Numbered from the stretch's first letter, positions 1 to 6,114 are shown. The stretch is DNA of 9,231 bases from Urinicoccus sp. (GCA_029983435.1 JASBZN010000037.1:1-9231); one strand, 5' to 3'. Numbers and translations: made by a program. The notes: generated from the sequence alone by a model not told the origin.

Positions 1-143
1 GTGGTCTTTCCTGAGCCAGACTCTCCCATAATAGCCACAAACTCTCCCTGGGTCACAGAAAAGGAAAGGTCCTTTAAGGCAAGAACGGGATTTTCTTTAT
101 TCTTATTGTAGATTTTTTCCAAATGATTTACATTTAATAACAT
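1..143 (-). CDS. ABC transporter ATP-binding protein, BceA-like (5' part only, runs off the left edge)
   Basis: Only the first 47 codons are visible, starting at ATG 143-141 (protein begins MLLNVNHLEKIY). The fragment shows the usual N-terminal beta strands of an ABC ATPase, then EFVAIMG leading into the Walker A motif GESGSGKT at residues 40-47, which binds ATP phosphate. The EF(V)xIMGxSGSGKT wording is typical of the MacB/LolD/BceA-type ATPases that pair with FtsX-like permeases. It lies 74 bp downstream of a two-component kinase on the same strand, which in Firmicutes is the standard place for BceAB-type peptide antibiotic sensing and detoxification transporters. An AAAGGGTGA-type ribosome binding site precedes the ATG. 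The permease is expected beyond the left edge. ABC ATPase identity is near certain; Bce-type assignment rests on context and is probable. Confidence 0.93.
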   Translation of the reverse strand, partial: MLLNVNHLEKIYNKNKENPVLALKDLSFSVTQGEFVAIMGESGSGKT

Positions 144-164
144 GTCATCACCCTTTCTGTCCCC

Positions 165-236
165 AGTATAGAAAATTTCACCTGAAAAATCCCTCGATTC
201 ACCTTACATTTTCCCCTTTAATGTGACATTTTGTAA
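165..236 (-). promoter_or_regulatory. Candidate regulated promoter and operator for the ABC transporter genes
   Basis: Reading the minus strand, a TATACT -10-like hexamer lies at 170-165, about 22 bp before the ATPase start, with no good -35 at the expected place, as is common for activator-dependent promoters. Upstream is a cluster of half-sites on the plus strand: TTACATT (204-210), AATGTGA (220-226) and TGACATTTTGTAA (224-236). They form two overlapping imperfect inverted repeats of a TNACA/TGTNA kind. Binding sites of BceR-like regulators in Firmicutes have a similar TNACA..TGTAA shape, though the spacing here (3 bp) is one base shorter than the B. subtilis form I recall. The operator overlaps the last kinase codons. 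The -10 and repeats are seen; the function is inferred. Confidence 0.35.
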
Positions 237-1171
237 GTTTCCCTGGGAAAGGTGACTTTTAAAGAAGTCCCTTGTCCTATTTGAGACTCCAATTTTAAAT
301 CCAGGTTTAAATTTTTAGCCACTTCTTTCATTAAATACAGACCAATGCCTGTAGACCGCTGAAAATCTCGCCCCGTATAGCCAGTGTAACCCATCTCCAT
401 GACCCGAGGAAGGTCCTCTTTGGCAATCCCAATGCCACTATCTTGAAAAACTAAAGTCCCCTGGTCAAAGAAAATTTTGAGCCCACCATCATTTGTATAT
501 TTTACAACATTACTCAACCACTGCTTGATAAAAAATAAAAGCCATTTAGAATCCGTTAAAACCTCTACATCCTCTAGTCCTAGATCAATGCTTAAATCTT
601 TATAGATAAAAAGAGGTGCATAGGCCCGAATGGCCTTTTGTAAAAGATTTTTTAAAGACACCCAAGTAAAGACATAGTCCGTATCCCTTCCCTGGAGCCT
701 CTCATAGGACAAGATATTTTCTAAGTATTCTTCCATTTTAAAAACTTGTAACCTGGGATTTTGATCTTCAATCCCCTCTGCATCCAGCCAAGCCAAAAGC
801 GCTGCCATGGGAATTTTAATTTGGTGGGACCAGCGCAGGAGGTATTGACTTAGAGTCTCCTCTGCTTCTAATTTGTTTGCCTCTTGGTTTTTCATTTCTC
901 TTTCCACTTCGTCTAACTTTTCAACGAGGGCTCTTTCTACAAAGGTTTGAGGACTCAGATCCTCCCAGCTTCCTTCTTGAATTTTTTTAACCCGGTCCCT
1001 TTCTCTATGGGCATTTTGAAAAAAATAAACCCCCCATAAAAGCAAGTCGATTCCCAAGCCATAAAAAGCATCCGCCCATCGTCCCGATTGGACAAAAACA
1101 TATAAGAATAAGAAGAGACTTAAAACGAAAGCCAAAACCAAGAGATCCTTTTTATTTTTCAAAACTTCCAT
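218..1171 (-). CDS. Intramembrane-sensing histidine kinase, BceS-like
   Basis: A 317-residue sensor kinase. Two membrane helices (about residues 9-27 and 33-51) are separated by only a few residues, so there is no real extracellular sensor domain. This is the hallmark of intramembrane-sensing kinases, which read the state of a partner ABC transporter. A linker helix leads to the phosphorylated His116 (SHQIKIP H-box), followed by the N-box around Asn221 (LSNVVKYT), G1 box DSGIGI (244-249) and G2 box STGIGLYL (273-280) of the HATPase domain. I chose ATG 1171 because GGGAG sits 9 bases upstream; an in-frame TTG at 1180 directly abuts the ribosome binding site. The gene overlaps the regulator by 20 bp, implying coupled translation. 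All key residues are present. It probably phosphorylates the neighbouring regulator at Asp52; the ligand is not shown by the sequence. Confidence 0.93.
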   Translation of the reverse strand: MEVLKNKKDLLVLAFVLSLFLFLYVFVQSGRWADAFYGLGIDLLLWGVYFFQNAHRERDRVKKIQEGSWEDLSPQTFVERALVEKLDEVEREMKNQEANKLEAEETLSQYLLRWSHQIKIPMAALLAWLDAEGIEDQNPRLQVFKMEEYLENILSYERLQGRDTDYVFTWVSLKNLLQKAIRAYAPLFIYKDLSIDLGLEDVEVLTDSKWLLFFIKQWLSNVVKYTNDGGLKIFFDQGTLVFQDSGIGIAKEDLPRVMEMGYTGYTGRDFQRSTGIGLYLMKEVAKNLNLDLKLESQIGQGTSLKVTFPRETYKMSH

Positions 1172-1832
1172 AATAGCCAACTCCCTTTTTTGTATGAATG
1201 TAGTTTTTTAAGCCCAGACTTTCTAGGGTTTTCCGTAGCCTCCCAACATTTACCGTCAAGGTATTGTCGTCAATATAAATATCTGACTGCCAGAGATTGT
1301 TCATTAAGTCCTGCCTAGAAATAACCCTTCCCTTCTCCTGCATACAAGACCGCAAAATCTGAAATTCATTTTTACTTAAATCCATGGTCTTTTCCCGGTA
1401 AGTCACCTGCATATTTTCCAGATTTAAGACCAAGGGGCCATCTTCTAAAACCTGGTCTTGAACCACCATTTCGTAAGACCTCCTCAACTGAGCCTTTATT
1501 TTTGCTAAAAGCACAGGTAAAGACACCGGCTTTACAATATAGTCATCGGCCCCAAGAGTCATGGCCATGACCTGGTCTGTTTCTTCCCCAATACTGGATA
1601 GAAAAAGCAAAGGAAGCTTTGAAATCTTTCGAATTTGGTCTGTCCAGTAATAACCATTCTTAAAGGGAAGCCCAATATCCATAATTACCAAATGGGGGTC
1701 CAGGGCCTTAAACTCTTCCAAAACCTGGTTAAAGTCCTTTACTCCTGCCACTTCCATGCCAAAACCTTCCAGGTAAGCCTGAATACTGGAAAAAATACTA
1801 GGATCATCCTCTACAATAAATATCTTATACAT
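1152..1832 (-). CDS. OmpR-family response regulator, BceR-like
   Basis: A 226-residue DNA-binding regulator. The receiver domain (about 1-118) has the acidic pair Asp9/Asp10, phospho-acceptor Asp52 in MDIGLP, switch Ser79 and conserved Lys101 in the YIVKP motif. The C-terminal winged helix (about 130-224) includes LSKNEFQIL, the recognition-helix stretch DDNTLTVNVGRLRKTL and the terminal wing KKGVGY, typical of OmpR/PhoB proteins. The start is ATG 1832, preceded by GGAGGG; the frame stays open 19 codons upstream, but those residues would lie within the leader and promoter and look unlike a receiver. It is first in an operon with the kinase and the ABC ATPase, so it most likely activates the transporter genes in response to a cell-envelope stressor. 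The family is certain; the Bce-type role is inferred from the small-loop kinase and the adjacent transporter. Confidence 0.95.
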   Translation of the reverse strand: MYKIFIVEDDPSIFSSIQAYLEGFGMEVAGVKDFNQVLEEFKALDPHLVIMDIGLPFKNGYYWTDQIRKISKLPLLFLSSIGEETDQVMAMTLGADDYIVKPVSLPVLLAKIKAQLRRSYEMVVQDQVLEDGPLVLNLENMQVTYREKTMDLSKNEFQILRSCMQEKGRVISRQDLMNNLWQSDIYIDDNTLTVNVGRLRKTLESLGLKNYIHTKKGVGYYGSFEK

Positions 1833-1860
1833 AGGCCCTCCTTCATCTTTATTTAAACTT

Positions 1861-1889
1861 ATTGTATAAAAGACCCTCCCTCTTGACAA
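1861..1889 (-). promoter_or_regulatory. SigmaA-type promoter of the regulator-kinase operon
   Basis: On the minus strand, TTGTCA (1889-1884) and TACAAT (1866-1861) are separated by exactly 17 bp, each differing from consensus at one base. Transcription would start near 1854, giving a leader of about 22 bases containing the GGAGGG ribosome binding site. It lies directly after the terminator of the upstream lipoprotein gene, so the two-component operon is an independent transcription unit. Confidence 0.75.
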
Positions 1890-1890
1890 G

Positions 1891-1918
1891 AAAAAAGCAG
1901 CTAAGTTTCCTTAGCTAC
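1891..1918 (-). terminator. Intrinsic terminator after the lipoprotein gene
   Basis: Minus-strand RNA would fold GUAGCUAAG, a GAAA tetraloop, then CUUAGCUGC: nine pairs with one G-U. It is followed at once by six U residues (1896-1891). It begins 13 bases after the lipoprotein stop codon. It separates that gene from the downstream regulator promoter. Confidence 0.88.
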
Positions 1919-1931
1919 TTTCCCTATCCGT

Positions 1932-2441
1932 TTACTTGTCTTGAATATCTAGAATCTTCCAAGACCCCTTTTCTTTTTTTAAGATGAAAATTTCTTCTCT
2001 CTTTTCCCTTTCTTCTTTCCCCTCTCGGGTCTTAACCTTGTCATAGGTCACATCCATTTCCTTTCGATCCCCTTCTTCCTTTAGGGGCTTGTATTGGATG
2101 TTTTCTACTTGAACCTTGTCCAGGTTTCCTTTGAAAAAATCATCTTCCAAGAGTTTCCGGTTGCCTAGAAGGCCACCATAAGCCTCTTGTGTCAAGTAGG
2201 GCTCTAACTTGTCCAGAGCATCTAGGCTGCTAGCTTCTTCTTTTTCCCCTGCTGGGGGCATTTGACTGGAGGTAATTTCCTGCAACCATGCCACAATTTG
2301 GTCGCTTTCCTGGTAGAGGTCTGCCCGGGCCCTTAAAAAGGGGCCAATGACTTCATTTTCTTCTGTTCCACGACCACAGGCTACCAAGAAGAGAAGACCT
2401 AGGATGTAAAGACAAAGAGAGGTTTTTCTTAGTTTTTTCAT
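1932..2441 (-). CDS. Small surface lipoprotein of unknown function
   Basis: A 169-residue predicted lipoprotein. The signal peptide has a basic start (MKKLRK), a hydrophobic core (about 9-19) and the lipobox LVAC, so Cys22 would be lipidated and the protein held on the outer face of the membrane. The mature part is hydrophilic, with a low-complexity acidic and proline patch (about 58-72) and a Lys/Glu-rich C-terminal half. The ending, alternating strands closing with GSWKILDI, resembles the last strand of NTF2-like or similar small lipoprotein domains; this is only a fold-level hint. I chose ATG 2441, with AAAGGAG 8 bases upstream, over an in-frame GTG at 2450 that touches the Shine-Dalgarno. 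It is followed by its own terminator. No function can be assigned. Confidence 0.82.
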   Translation of the reverse strand: MKKLRKTSLCLYILGLLFLVACGRGTEENEVIGPFLRARADLYQESDQIVAWLQEITSSQMPPAGEKEEASSLDALDKLEPYLTQEAYGGLLGNRKLLEDDFFKGNLDKVQVENIQYKPLKEEGDRKEMDVTYDKVKTREGKEEREKREEIFILKKEKGSWKILDIQDK

Positions 2442-2572
2442 AAAGTGCACTCCTTTTACTTCATCAAAGTAAGTATACTTTTTGTACTTATTCTATACCC
2501 ATTTCTATAAAATATCGGTGTTTTTCTAAATTTTATCTCCATAAGTAAAGACCTTAAGAGCCTCTTTTATGC

Positions 2573-2953
2573 CTAGATTAAAAAACCTAGACATTGATAG
2601 ATAAGATAGCCCCCTTCGAAAAGAAGAATCAGAAATAAGACCCAAACAGAAATGATCCCTTTGGTCTTTTTATCCTCAACTAAAAGAGGGTGGTCCCAAT
2701 CTTCTTTTGTTAAGAGCTTCTTTGTCTTTAAAAAGTCCAGCACCCGCCAAAGACAGAGGAAAATTAAAAGAAGAACTAGGCCAATCCCTAGACCAGGAAT
2801 TTTTTCCTCCCAGCCAAAAAGTTTCCATAAAGAGATGCTGGCATAGGCAAAAATATGGGTCAAGAGGACCTTGAACTTTTTTGAAAAATATTGAAAAACC
2901 CTAGGTTGATTTTTTTTTAGCTCTTCTTGAAGCTCAGGAATCATTGTTTTCAT
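2573..2953 (-). CDS. Small integral membrane protein, unknown
   Basis: A 126-residue protein I do not recognise. A charged N-terminal stretch (about 1-28, rich in Lys/Glu/Gln) is followed by hydrophobic segments at roughly 29-46, 53-74 and 98-125. Between the last two is a charged loop (KTKKLLTKEDWDHPLL and so on, about 75-97). There is no signal peptide and no catalytic motif. I placed the start at ATG 2953, where GAGGTGA lies a few bases upstream; the frame stays open a further 36 codons upstream, but that part overlaps the preceding gene and reads as non-native sequence. It starts 17 bp after the stop of the upstream membrane protein gene, so the two are almost surely co-transcribed and may act together. 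No terminator is apparent in the 131 bp before the lipoprotein gene, so read-through is possible. Confidence 0.72.
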   Translation of the reverse strand: MKTMIPELQEELKKNQPRVFQYFSKKFKVLLTHIFAYASISLWKLFGWEEKIPGLGIGLVLLLIFLCLWRVLDFLKTKKLLTKEDWDHPLLVEDKKTKGIISVWVLFLILLFEGGYLIYQCLGFLI

Positions 2954-2970
2954 ACAAATCACCTCAATGC

Positions 2971-3369
2971 TTAAAAGCCTAGGTCGTAAAGTCGTTCTAA
3001 AGCCCGATAAAGAGAATGGGCATCTTGATAGGCGCAGGCTGCAAAAAGAATATAGGTCCAACGGATTAGATGTTTTGTTTCTTCCCAGGCGGGTTTTTGG
3101 TCACTTTTTTCTTCCAGCCTAGATTTGACCTTATGTGTTCCATAGCTAGAAACAATAAGCACTATTAGCCCAATAAGACAAATGGCTCCTTGAAGATATG
3201 CAAAATGAGGTGACGGATCGTCAATCCAATTGTCCAAAAAAAATTGCACAAAAACAAGATAAAAAATATGGTAAGCTAAGGCTAGGTTCCTCCATCGTTT
3301 TAAAGATGATTGGTCTCTATCCATGGAGTTTTTCTCTTCTCTTGTAGCTTCTTTTCGTTTTTTATCCAT
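2971..3369 (-). CDS. Small integral membrane protein, unknown (first gene of a pair)
   Basis: A 132-residue protein I do not recognise. The first 27 residues are very charged (MDKKRKEATREEKNSMDRDQ), then hydrophobic helices at about 29-44 and 57-74, a charged loop (about 75-98, rich in Lys/Glu), and a weaker third hydrophobic segment around 99-112 (WTYILFAACAY), ending in an amphipathic tail. The charged-helix-helix-loop-helix plan matches that of the gene just downstream, which could mean distant paralogy or just similar small membrane proteins. ATG 3369 was chosen, with AAGGAG 9 bases upstream; a TTG directly before it (3372) would add one residue and cannot be excluded. It heads a two-gene unit, and its promoter must lie in the divergent region 3370-3623. 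Confidence 0.72.
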   Translation of the reverse strand: MDKKRKEATREEKNSMDRDQSSLKRWRNLALAYHIFYLVFVQFFLDNWIDDPSPHFAYLQGAICLIGLIVLIVSSYGTHKVKSRLEEKSDQKPAWEETKHLIRWTYILFAACAYQDAHSLYRALERLYDLGF

Positions 3370-3421
3370 CAAAAGTCACTCCTTATCCCTTACAAGGCCT
3401 GTAGAACTTCTCTTACCCCTG

Positions 3422-3439
3422 GTCTACAGATAGACTGTA
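3422..3439. promoter_or_regulatory. Nested inverted repeats upstream of the small membrane protein genes
   Basis: Two overlapping perfect dyads are present: GTCTA-CAGA-TAGAC (3422-3435) and TACAG-ATAGA-CTGTA (3425-3439). They lie 53-70 bp upstream of the minus-strand start at 3369, where an operator could sit. No convincing -35/-10 pair was found near them. Short AT-rich dyads arise by chance, so a regulatory role is only a possibility. Confidence 0.2.
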
Positions 3440-3569
3440 AAATAAATAGAAAATCTTTTGTAATTCAATAGATGAACTCTATTTATTCTTTATTATAGAC
3501 CTATCTTTACGAAAATTCAAAAACTTTCTCTATCCTTTCTCTTACCCTTTTGCTAGTCCAATGTCCTTT

Positions 3570-3585
3570 TCAATGATATAATTGA
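3570..3585 (+). promoter_or_regulatory. Extended -10 promoter with overlapping dyad, for the FNT channel operon
   Basis: TATAAT at 3577-3582 is preceded by TGA (3574-3576), giving a full extended -10 element (TGnTATAAT). The -35 position (TAGTCC, 17 bp upstream) is weak, which extended -10 promoters tolerate. Transcription would start near 3589, about 35 bases before the FNT start. The -10 is embedded in a 16-bp palindrome, TCAATGATATAATTGA, symmetrical except for one base pair, so a repressor could block it. The rest of the 254-bp gap (3370-3623) shows no gene. Confidence 0.6.
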
Positions 3586-3623
3586 CTTTAGATTTTATTT
3601 AATGGCCTTTGAAAGGAGGATAT

Positions 3624-4397
3624 ATGTACCAAGAAGATATTAATCAACTCCTAAAGGGAGCAAAAGCAAAGTTTACACTTTATCGCCACCATCCAGGAGG
3701 ATTTTTTCTTTCTTCTATCTTGGCTGGTTTATACATTGGCTTTGGCATTTGTTTTGTCTTTACCCTGGCTGGTCTTTTGGGGGGTTTTCTGGGAACCAAG
3801 GTCTTAATGGGTTTTTGTTTTTCCCTTGCCTTGTCCTTGGTGGTTCTGGCTGGGTCTGAACTCTTTACTGGAAATTGCCTTGTGATGACCCTTCCTCTGG
3901 CAAAAAAAGAAATTTCTCCTAAAAGTTTTCTTGCTTTTATGGCTTATTGCTGGCTGGGAAACTTAATCGGAAGCCTCTTGTGTGCTCTTTTATTTCTGGG
4001 AGCGGATCTTTACTCCCCCGCCATCCAAGAAGCGGTTCTTTCTGCCGCTTTGGCAAAGACGAGTCTTGATTTTTTCCCTCTTCTTTGCCGGGGCATTCTC
4101 TGTAACATCTTGGTTTGCTTGGCGATTTGGTCTTGCAACCGGATTAAAGATGGGGCTGGAAAAATTTTAATGATTATTCTCTGTATTGCTTGCTTTTTTA
4201 TTTCTGGCTACGAACATAGCATTGCCAATATGACTTTATTTTTTATCAGCGGTTTAGGCGGCGGATCCATTCCCCTCTCTGCTTATGTCTACAATCTCTT
4301 GGTGGTGACTTTGGGAAACTTTATTGGCGGTTCCCTCTTGGTGGCCCTACCTTATTTGTTAATTAGTAGAAAAAAAGAAGATTCTTACTTAAAGTAA
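3624..4397 (+). CDS. Formate/nitrite transporter family channel (FocA/NirC type)
   Basis: A 257-residue member of the FNT family, pentameric membrane channels that pass small monovalent anions such as formate or nitrite, with proton coupling. Six hydrophobic helices are evident. Family motifs are intact: LAGLYIGFG (33-41), the first half-helix signature GSELFTGN (77-84, with the constriction Thr82), the second signature GILCNILVCLA (157-167), and GYEHSIANM (195-203) carrying the central pore His198 equivalent to FocA His209. Length is normal. ATG 3624 follows a strong AAAGGAGGA; an in-frame TTG at 3609 lies upstream of that site and is not credible. The next gene starts 10 bp after its stop. 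In a fermenting anaerobe, formate export and import is the likeliest task, but nitrite or hydrosulfide cannot be separated by sequence reading alone. Confidence 0.95.
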   Translation: MYQEDINQLLKGAKAKFTLYRHHPGGFFLSSILAGLYIGFGICFVFTLAGLLGGFLGTKVLMGFCFSLALSLVVLAGSELFTGNCLVMTLPLAKKEISPKSFLAFMAYCWLGNLIGSLLCALLFLGADLYSPAIQEAVLSAALAKTSLDFFPLLCRGILCNILVCLAIWSCNRIKDGAGKILMIILCIACFFISGYEHSIANMTLFFISGLGGGSIPLSAYVYNLLVVTLGNFIGGSLLVALPYLLISRKKEDSYLK

Positions 4398-4407
4398 AGG
4401 AGACCTT

Positions 4408-5136
4408 ATGTTATTTTTTGATTTAGACGACACGATCTTGGATACAAAGACCATTAACCGAAATGTCTTTGTAAAAATCCACCAGGATCTTCAAGTCCCC
4501 TTGGACTTGGATGATTTTATGGGAACTTTCCGAAGGATTCTTCGTGTGGCTATGCTTCGGCATTTTGATTTTCTTCCCAACGAAAGTATTGGCATCAATC
4601 CCATGGACTATCTTATGACCCAAGAGCCTTATGAACCCCAACATATGGAAGCTTTTAAAGAAGATGTTTGGACCCAACTAAGAGATCTTGGTCTGACTTG
4701 CACAAGAGAAACTTTCTTCCAAACCATCTTAAACCACAGGGAGGACTTTTCTTCTTTTATTCCAGGGATGGAAGAGGTCTTAAAGGAAGTAGCCAAGCTG
4801 GACTCTTTGGGCCTAATTACCAATGGGATTTCTGAAATCCAACATGGGAAGGTCCAATCCCTGGGCCTGGAAAAATCTTTTAAAAAAATCTTTGTCTCAG
4901 GAGACTTTGGCTATGGAAAACCAGACCCCCGCTTTTATCAATTTGTTCTAGATGAAGTTAAGCTCGAGGGCAAGGACTGTATCATGATAGGGGATAATAT
5001 TCAAAATGACGTTCTAGGGTCCATGGCCATGGGTTTTCAAGCTATTTTCTTTAAGGAAGAAAAAACCCGCTACTTGGTTCCCCAGGCCAAAACACCTCAA
5101 GAACTCTTGGAAAAAATTAAAGCTCTTTACCACTAA
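4408..5136 (+). CDS. HAD-superfamily hydrolase, YjjG-like nucleotidase or phosphatase
   Basis: A 242-residue cytoplasmic phosphatase of HAD subfamily I. All four catalytic motifs are present: motif I DLDDT with nucleophile Asp5 and acid/base Asp7; motif II LITNG with Thr138; motif III Lys171 in GYGKPDP; motif IV MIGDN with Asp196, plus Asp201, which bind Mg2+. An alpha-helical cap domain lies between motifs I and II (about 14-115). Size, cap and the ITNG and GKPDP wording match the YjjG/YfnB group, which dephosphorylates nucleoside monophosphates including damaged or non-canonical pyrimidines; substrate cannot be read from sequence. AAAGGAG precedes ATG 4408, 10 bp after the FNT stop, so the two are co-transcribed. 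It converges on pdxS, sharing one terminator; a pyridoxal phosphate phosphatase role is an alternative, but only proximity supports it. Confidence 0.88.
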   Translation: MLFFDLDDTILDTKTINRNVFVKIHQDLQVPLDLDDFMGTFRRILRVAMLRHFDFLPNESIGINPMDYLMTQEPYEPQHMEAFKEDVWTQLRDLGLTCTRETFFQTILNHREDFSSFIPGMEEVLKEVAKLDSLGLITNGISEIQHGKVQSLGLEKSFKKIFVSGDFGYGKPDPRFYQFVLDEVKLEGKDCIMIGDNIQNDVLGSMAMGFQAIFFKEEKTRYLVPQAKTPQELLEKIKALYH

Positions 5137-5164
5137 AAAAGGACCCTTGCGGGTCCCTTTTTTT
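5135..5164. terminator. Bidirectional intrinsic terminator between the HAD gene and pdxS
   Basis: A GGACCC/GGGTCC stem (5141-5146 and 5151-5156) with a TTGC loop is flanked by an A-run on the left (5135-5140) and a T-run on the right (5158-5164), so it ends transcripts from both sides. The A-run begins inside the HAD stop codon TAA (5134-5136), and the T-run runs into the pdxS stop codon (5165-5163). The two convergent genes are thus separated by just this hairpin. Confidence 0.9.
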
Positions 5165-6020
5165 AGCGATTTCGCATAATGACTTCAATTTCTTCTTCGT
5201 TGATTCCCACCATGGCTTCTCCTAAGTTTTTGCTTACTTCTGCAATCACTTCTGGTTCTTTATAGTGAGCAACAGCTTGGACAATGGCTTTGGCTCTTTG
5301 CTTTGGATTACCAGATTTAAAGATCCCAGATCCAACAAAAACGCCTTCAGCTCCGAGTTGCATCATAAGAGCTGCATCTGCTGGAGTCGCTACTCCACCA
5401 GCAGAGAAGTTAACAACAGGTAGTTTTCCATTGTCTTTTACATATTTTAACAAGTCGTAGGATACGCCAAGCTCTTTGGCTCTTGTAAATAATTCATCAT
5501 CTCGGAGGGCTTGGGTTTCTTGGATTTCACGATTCAAGGTCCGCAAGTGAGTTACAGCATGAACAACATCTCCTGTTCCAGCTTCTCCCTTGGTCCGCAT
5601 CATCATAGCACCTTCTTGAATCCGGCGTAGAGCTTCGCCTAGGTTCCGACATCCACAAACAAAGGGAATTTGAAAATCTTTTTTGTTGATGTGGTTGACT
5701 TGATCTGCTGGAGAGAGTACTTCGGATTCATCGGCCATATCCACACCAATGGCTTCTAAAACTTGCGCTTCTACAAAGTGACCAATTCGCACTTTTGCCA
5801 TAACAGGAATATCTACTGCTTCCATAATTTCACAAATCATTTGTGGATCGGATGACCGACTAACGCCACCTGCTGCACGAATATCTGCTGGTACTCTTTC
5901 TAGGGCCATAACTGCTACAGCGCCTGCTTCTTCTGCAATCTTTGCTTGTTCTACATTAATAACGTCCATGATGACGCCACCTTTTAGACTTTCTGCTAAC
6001 TCTTTATTGAACTTTTTCAT
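5163..6020 (-). CDS. pdxS: Pyridoxal 5'-phosphate synthase, PdxS subunit
   Basis: A 285-residue (beta/alpha)8 enzyme that makes pyridoxal 5'-phosphate from ribose 5-phosphate, glyceraldehyde 3-phosphate and ammonia in the DXP-independent pathway. The family is very conserved and most landmarks are here: KGGVIMDVINVEQAKIAEEA near the start with catalytic Asp19, ALERVPADIRAAGGV, Lys76 in VMAKVRIGH (first Schiff-base lysine), VCGCRNLGEA, Lys144 in RTKGEAGTG (second lysine), and the phosphate loops SAGGVATPADAALMMQLGA and GVFVGSGIFK. They match B. subtilis Asp24, Lys81 and Lys149 with an offset of 5. ATG 6020, with AAGGAGG 7 bases upstream, was preferred to TTG 6026. The glutaminase partner gene pdxT, usually directly downstream, is absent: a terminator follows immediately. 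Confidence 0.98.
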   Translation of the reverse strand: MKKFNKELAESLKGGVIMDVINVEQAKIAEEAGAVAVMALERVPADIRAAGGVSRSSDPQMICEIMEAVDIPVMAKVRIGHFVEAQVLEAIGVDMADESEVLSPADQVNHINKKDFQIPFVCGCRNLGEALRRIQEGAMMMRTKGEAGTGDVVHAVTHLRTLNREIQETQALRDDELFTRAKELGVSYDLLKYVKDNGKLPVVNFSAGGVATPADAALMMQLGAEGVFVGSGIFKSGNPKQRAKAIVQAVAHYKEPEVIAEVSKNLGEAMVGINEEEIEVIMRNR

Positions 6021-6049
6021 AACCAATCCTCCTTGAATTTTTAACGTTA

Positions 6050-6114
6050 TCTTAAGTTTAAGTTAAGACTGGTATGTTTAAAAGCTCCAATTTAAATGTT
6101 TTTTATGGTACCAG
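6050..6114. promoter_or_regulatory. Dyad-rich upstream region of pdxS
   Basis: The 98-bp gap between the large permease and pdxS holds two inverted repeats. One is TCTTAA-N7-TTAAGA (6050-6068), which also reads as three tandem TTAAG-like units. The other is CTGGTA (6069-6074) paired with TACCAG (6109-6114) across 34 bases. The palindrome TGGTACCA overlaps the latter. No clear -35/-10 pair was found, and no intrinsic terminator for the permease gene is evident, so pdxS could share its transcript or have its own promoter. The repeats may be operators or AT-rich coincidence. Confidence 0.25.

Noticed and set aside
1635..1856. Open frame on the plus strand inside the response regulator
   Set aside because: It is antisense to a well-supported receiver domain, has no ribosome binding site and no recognisable protein features.
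1833..1889. Upstream extension of the response regulator (19 extra residues to a start at 1889)
   Set aside because: The extension would include the promoter -10 and the ribosome binding site. The receiver domain naturally begins at MYKIFIVEDD, with GGAGGG correctly spaced before ATG 1832.
2540..2572. Possible hairpin AAGAG-CTCTT as terminator after the small membrane protein pair
   Set aside because: The arms are almost directly abutting, leaving a loop that is too small, and no U-run follows on the minus strand.
2652..2846. Open frame on the plus strand inside the small membrane protein gene
   Set aside because: It is an antisense shadow, strongly basic and low in complexity, without a ribosome binding site.
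2954..3061. Upstream extension of the second small membrane protein (36 extra residues)
   Set aside because: It would overlap most of the 3' end of the preceding gene. The extra residues look like out-of-frame sequence, and GAGGTGA marks ATG 2953.
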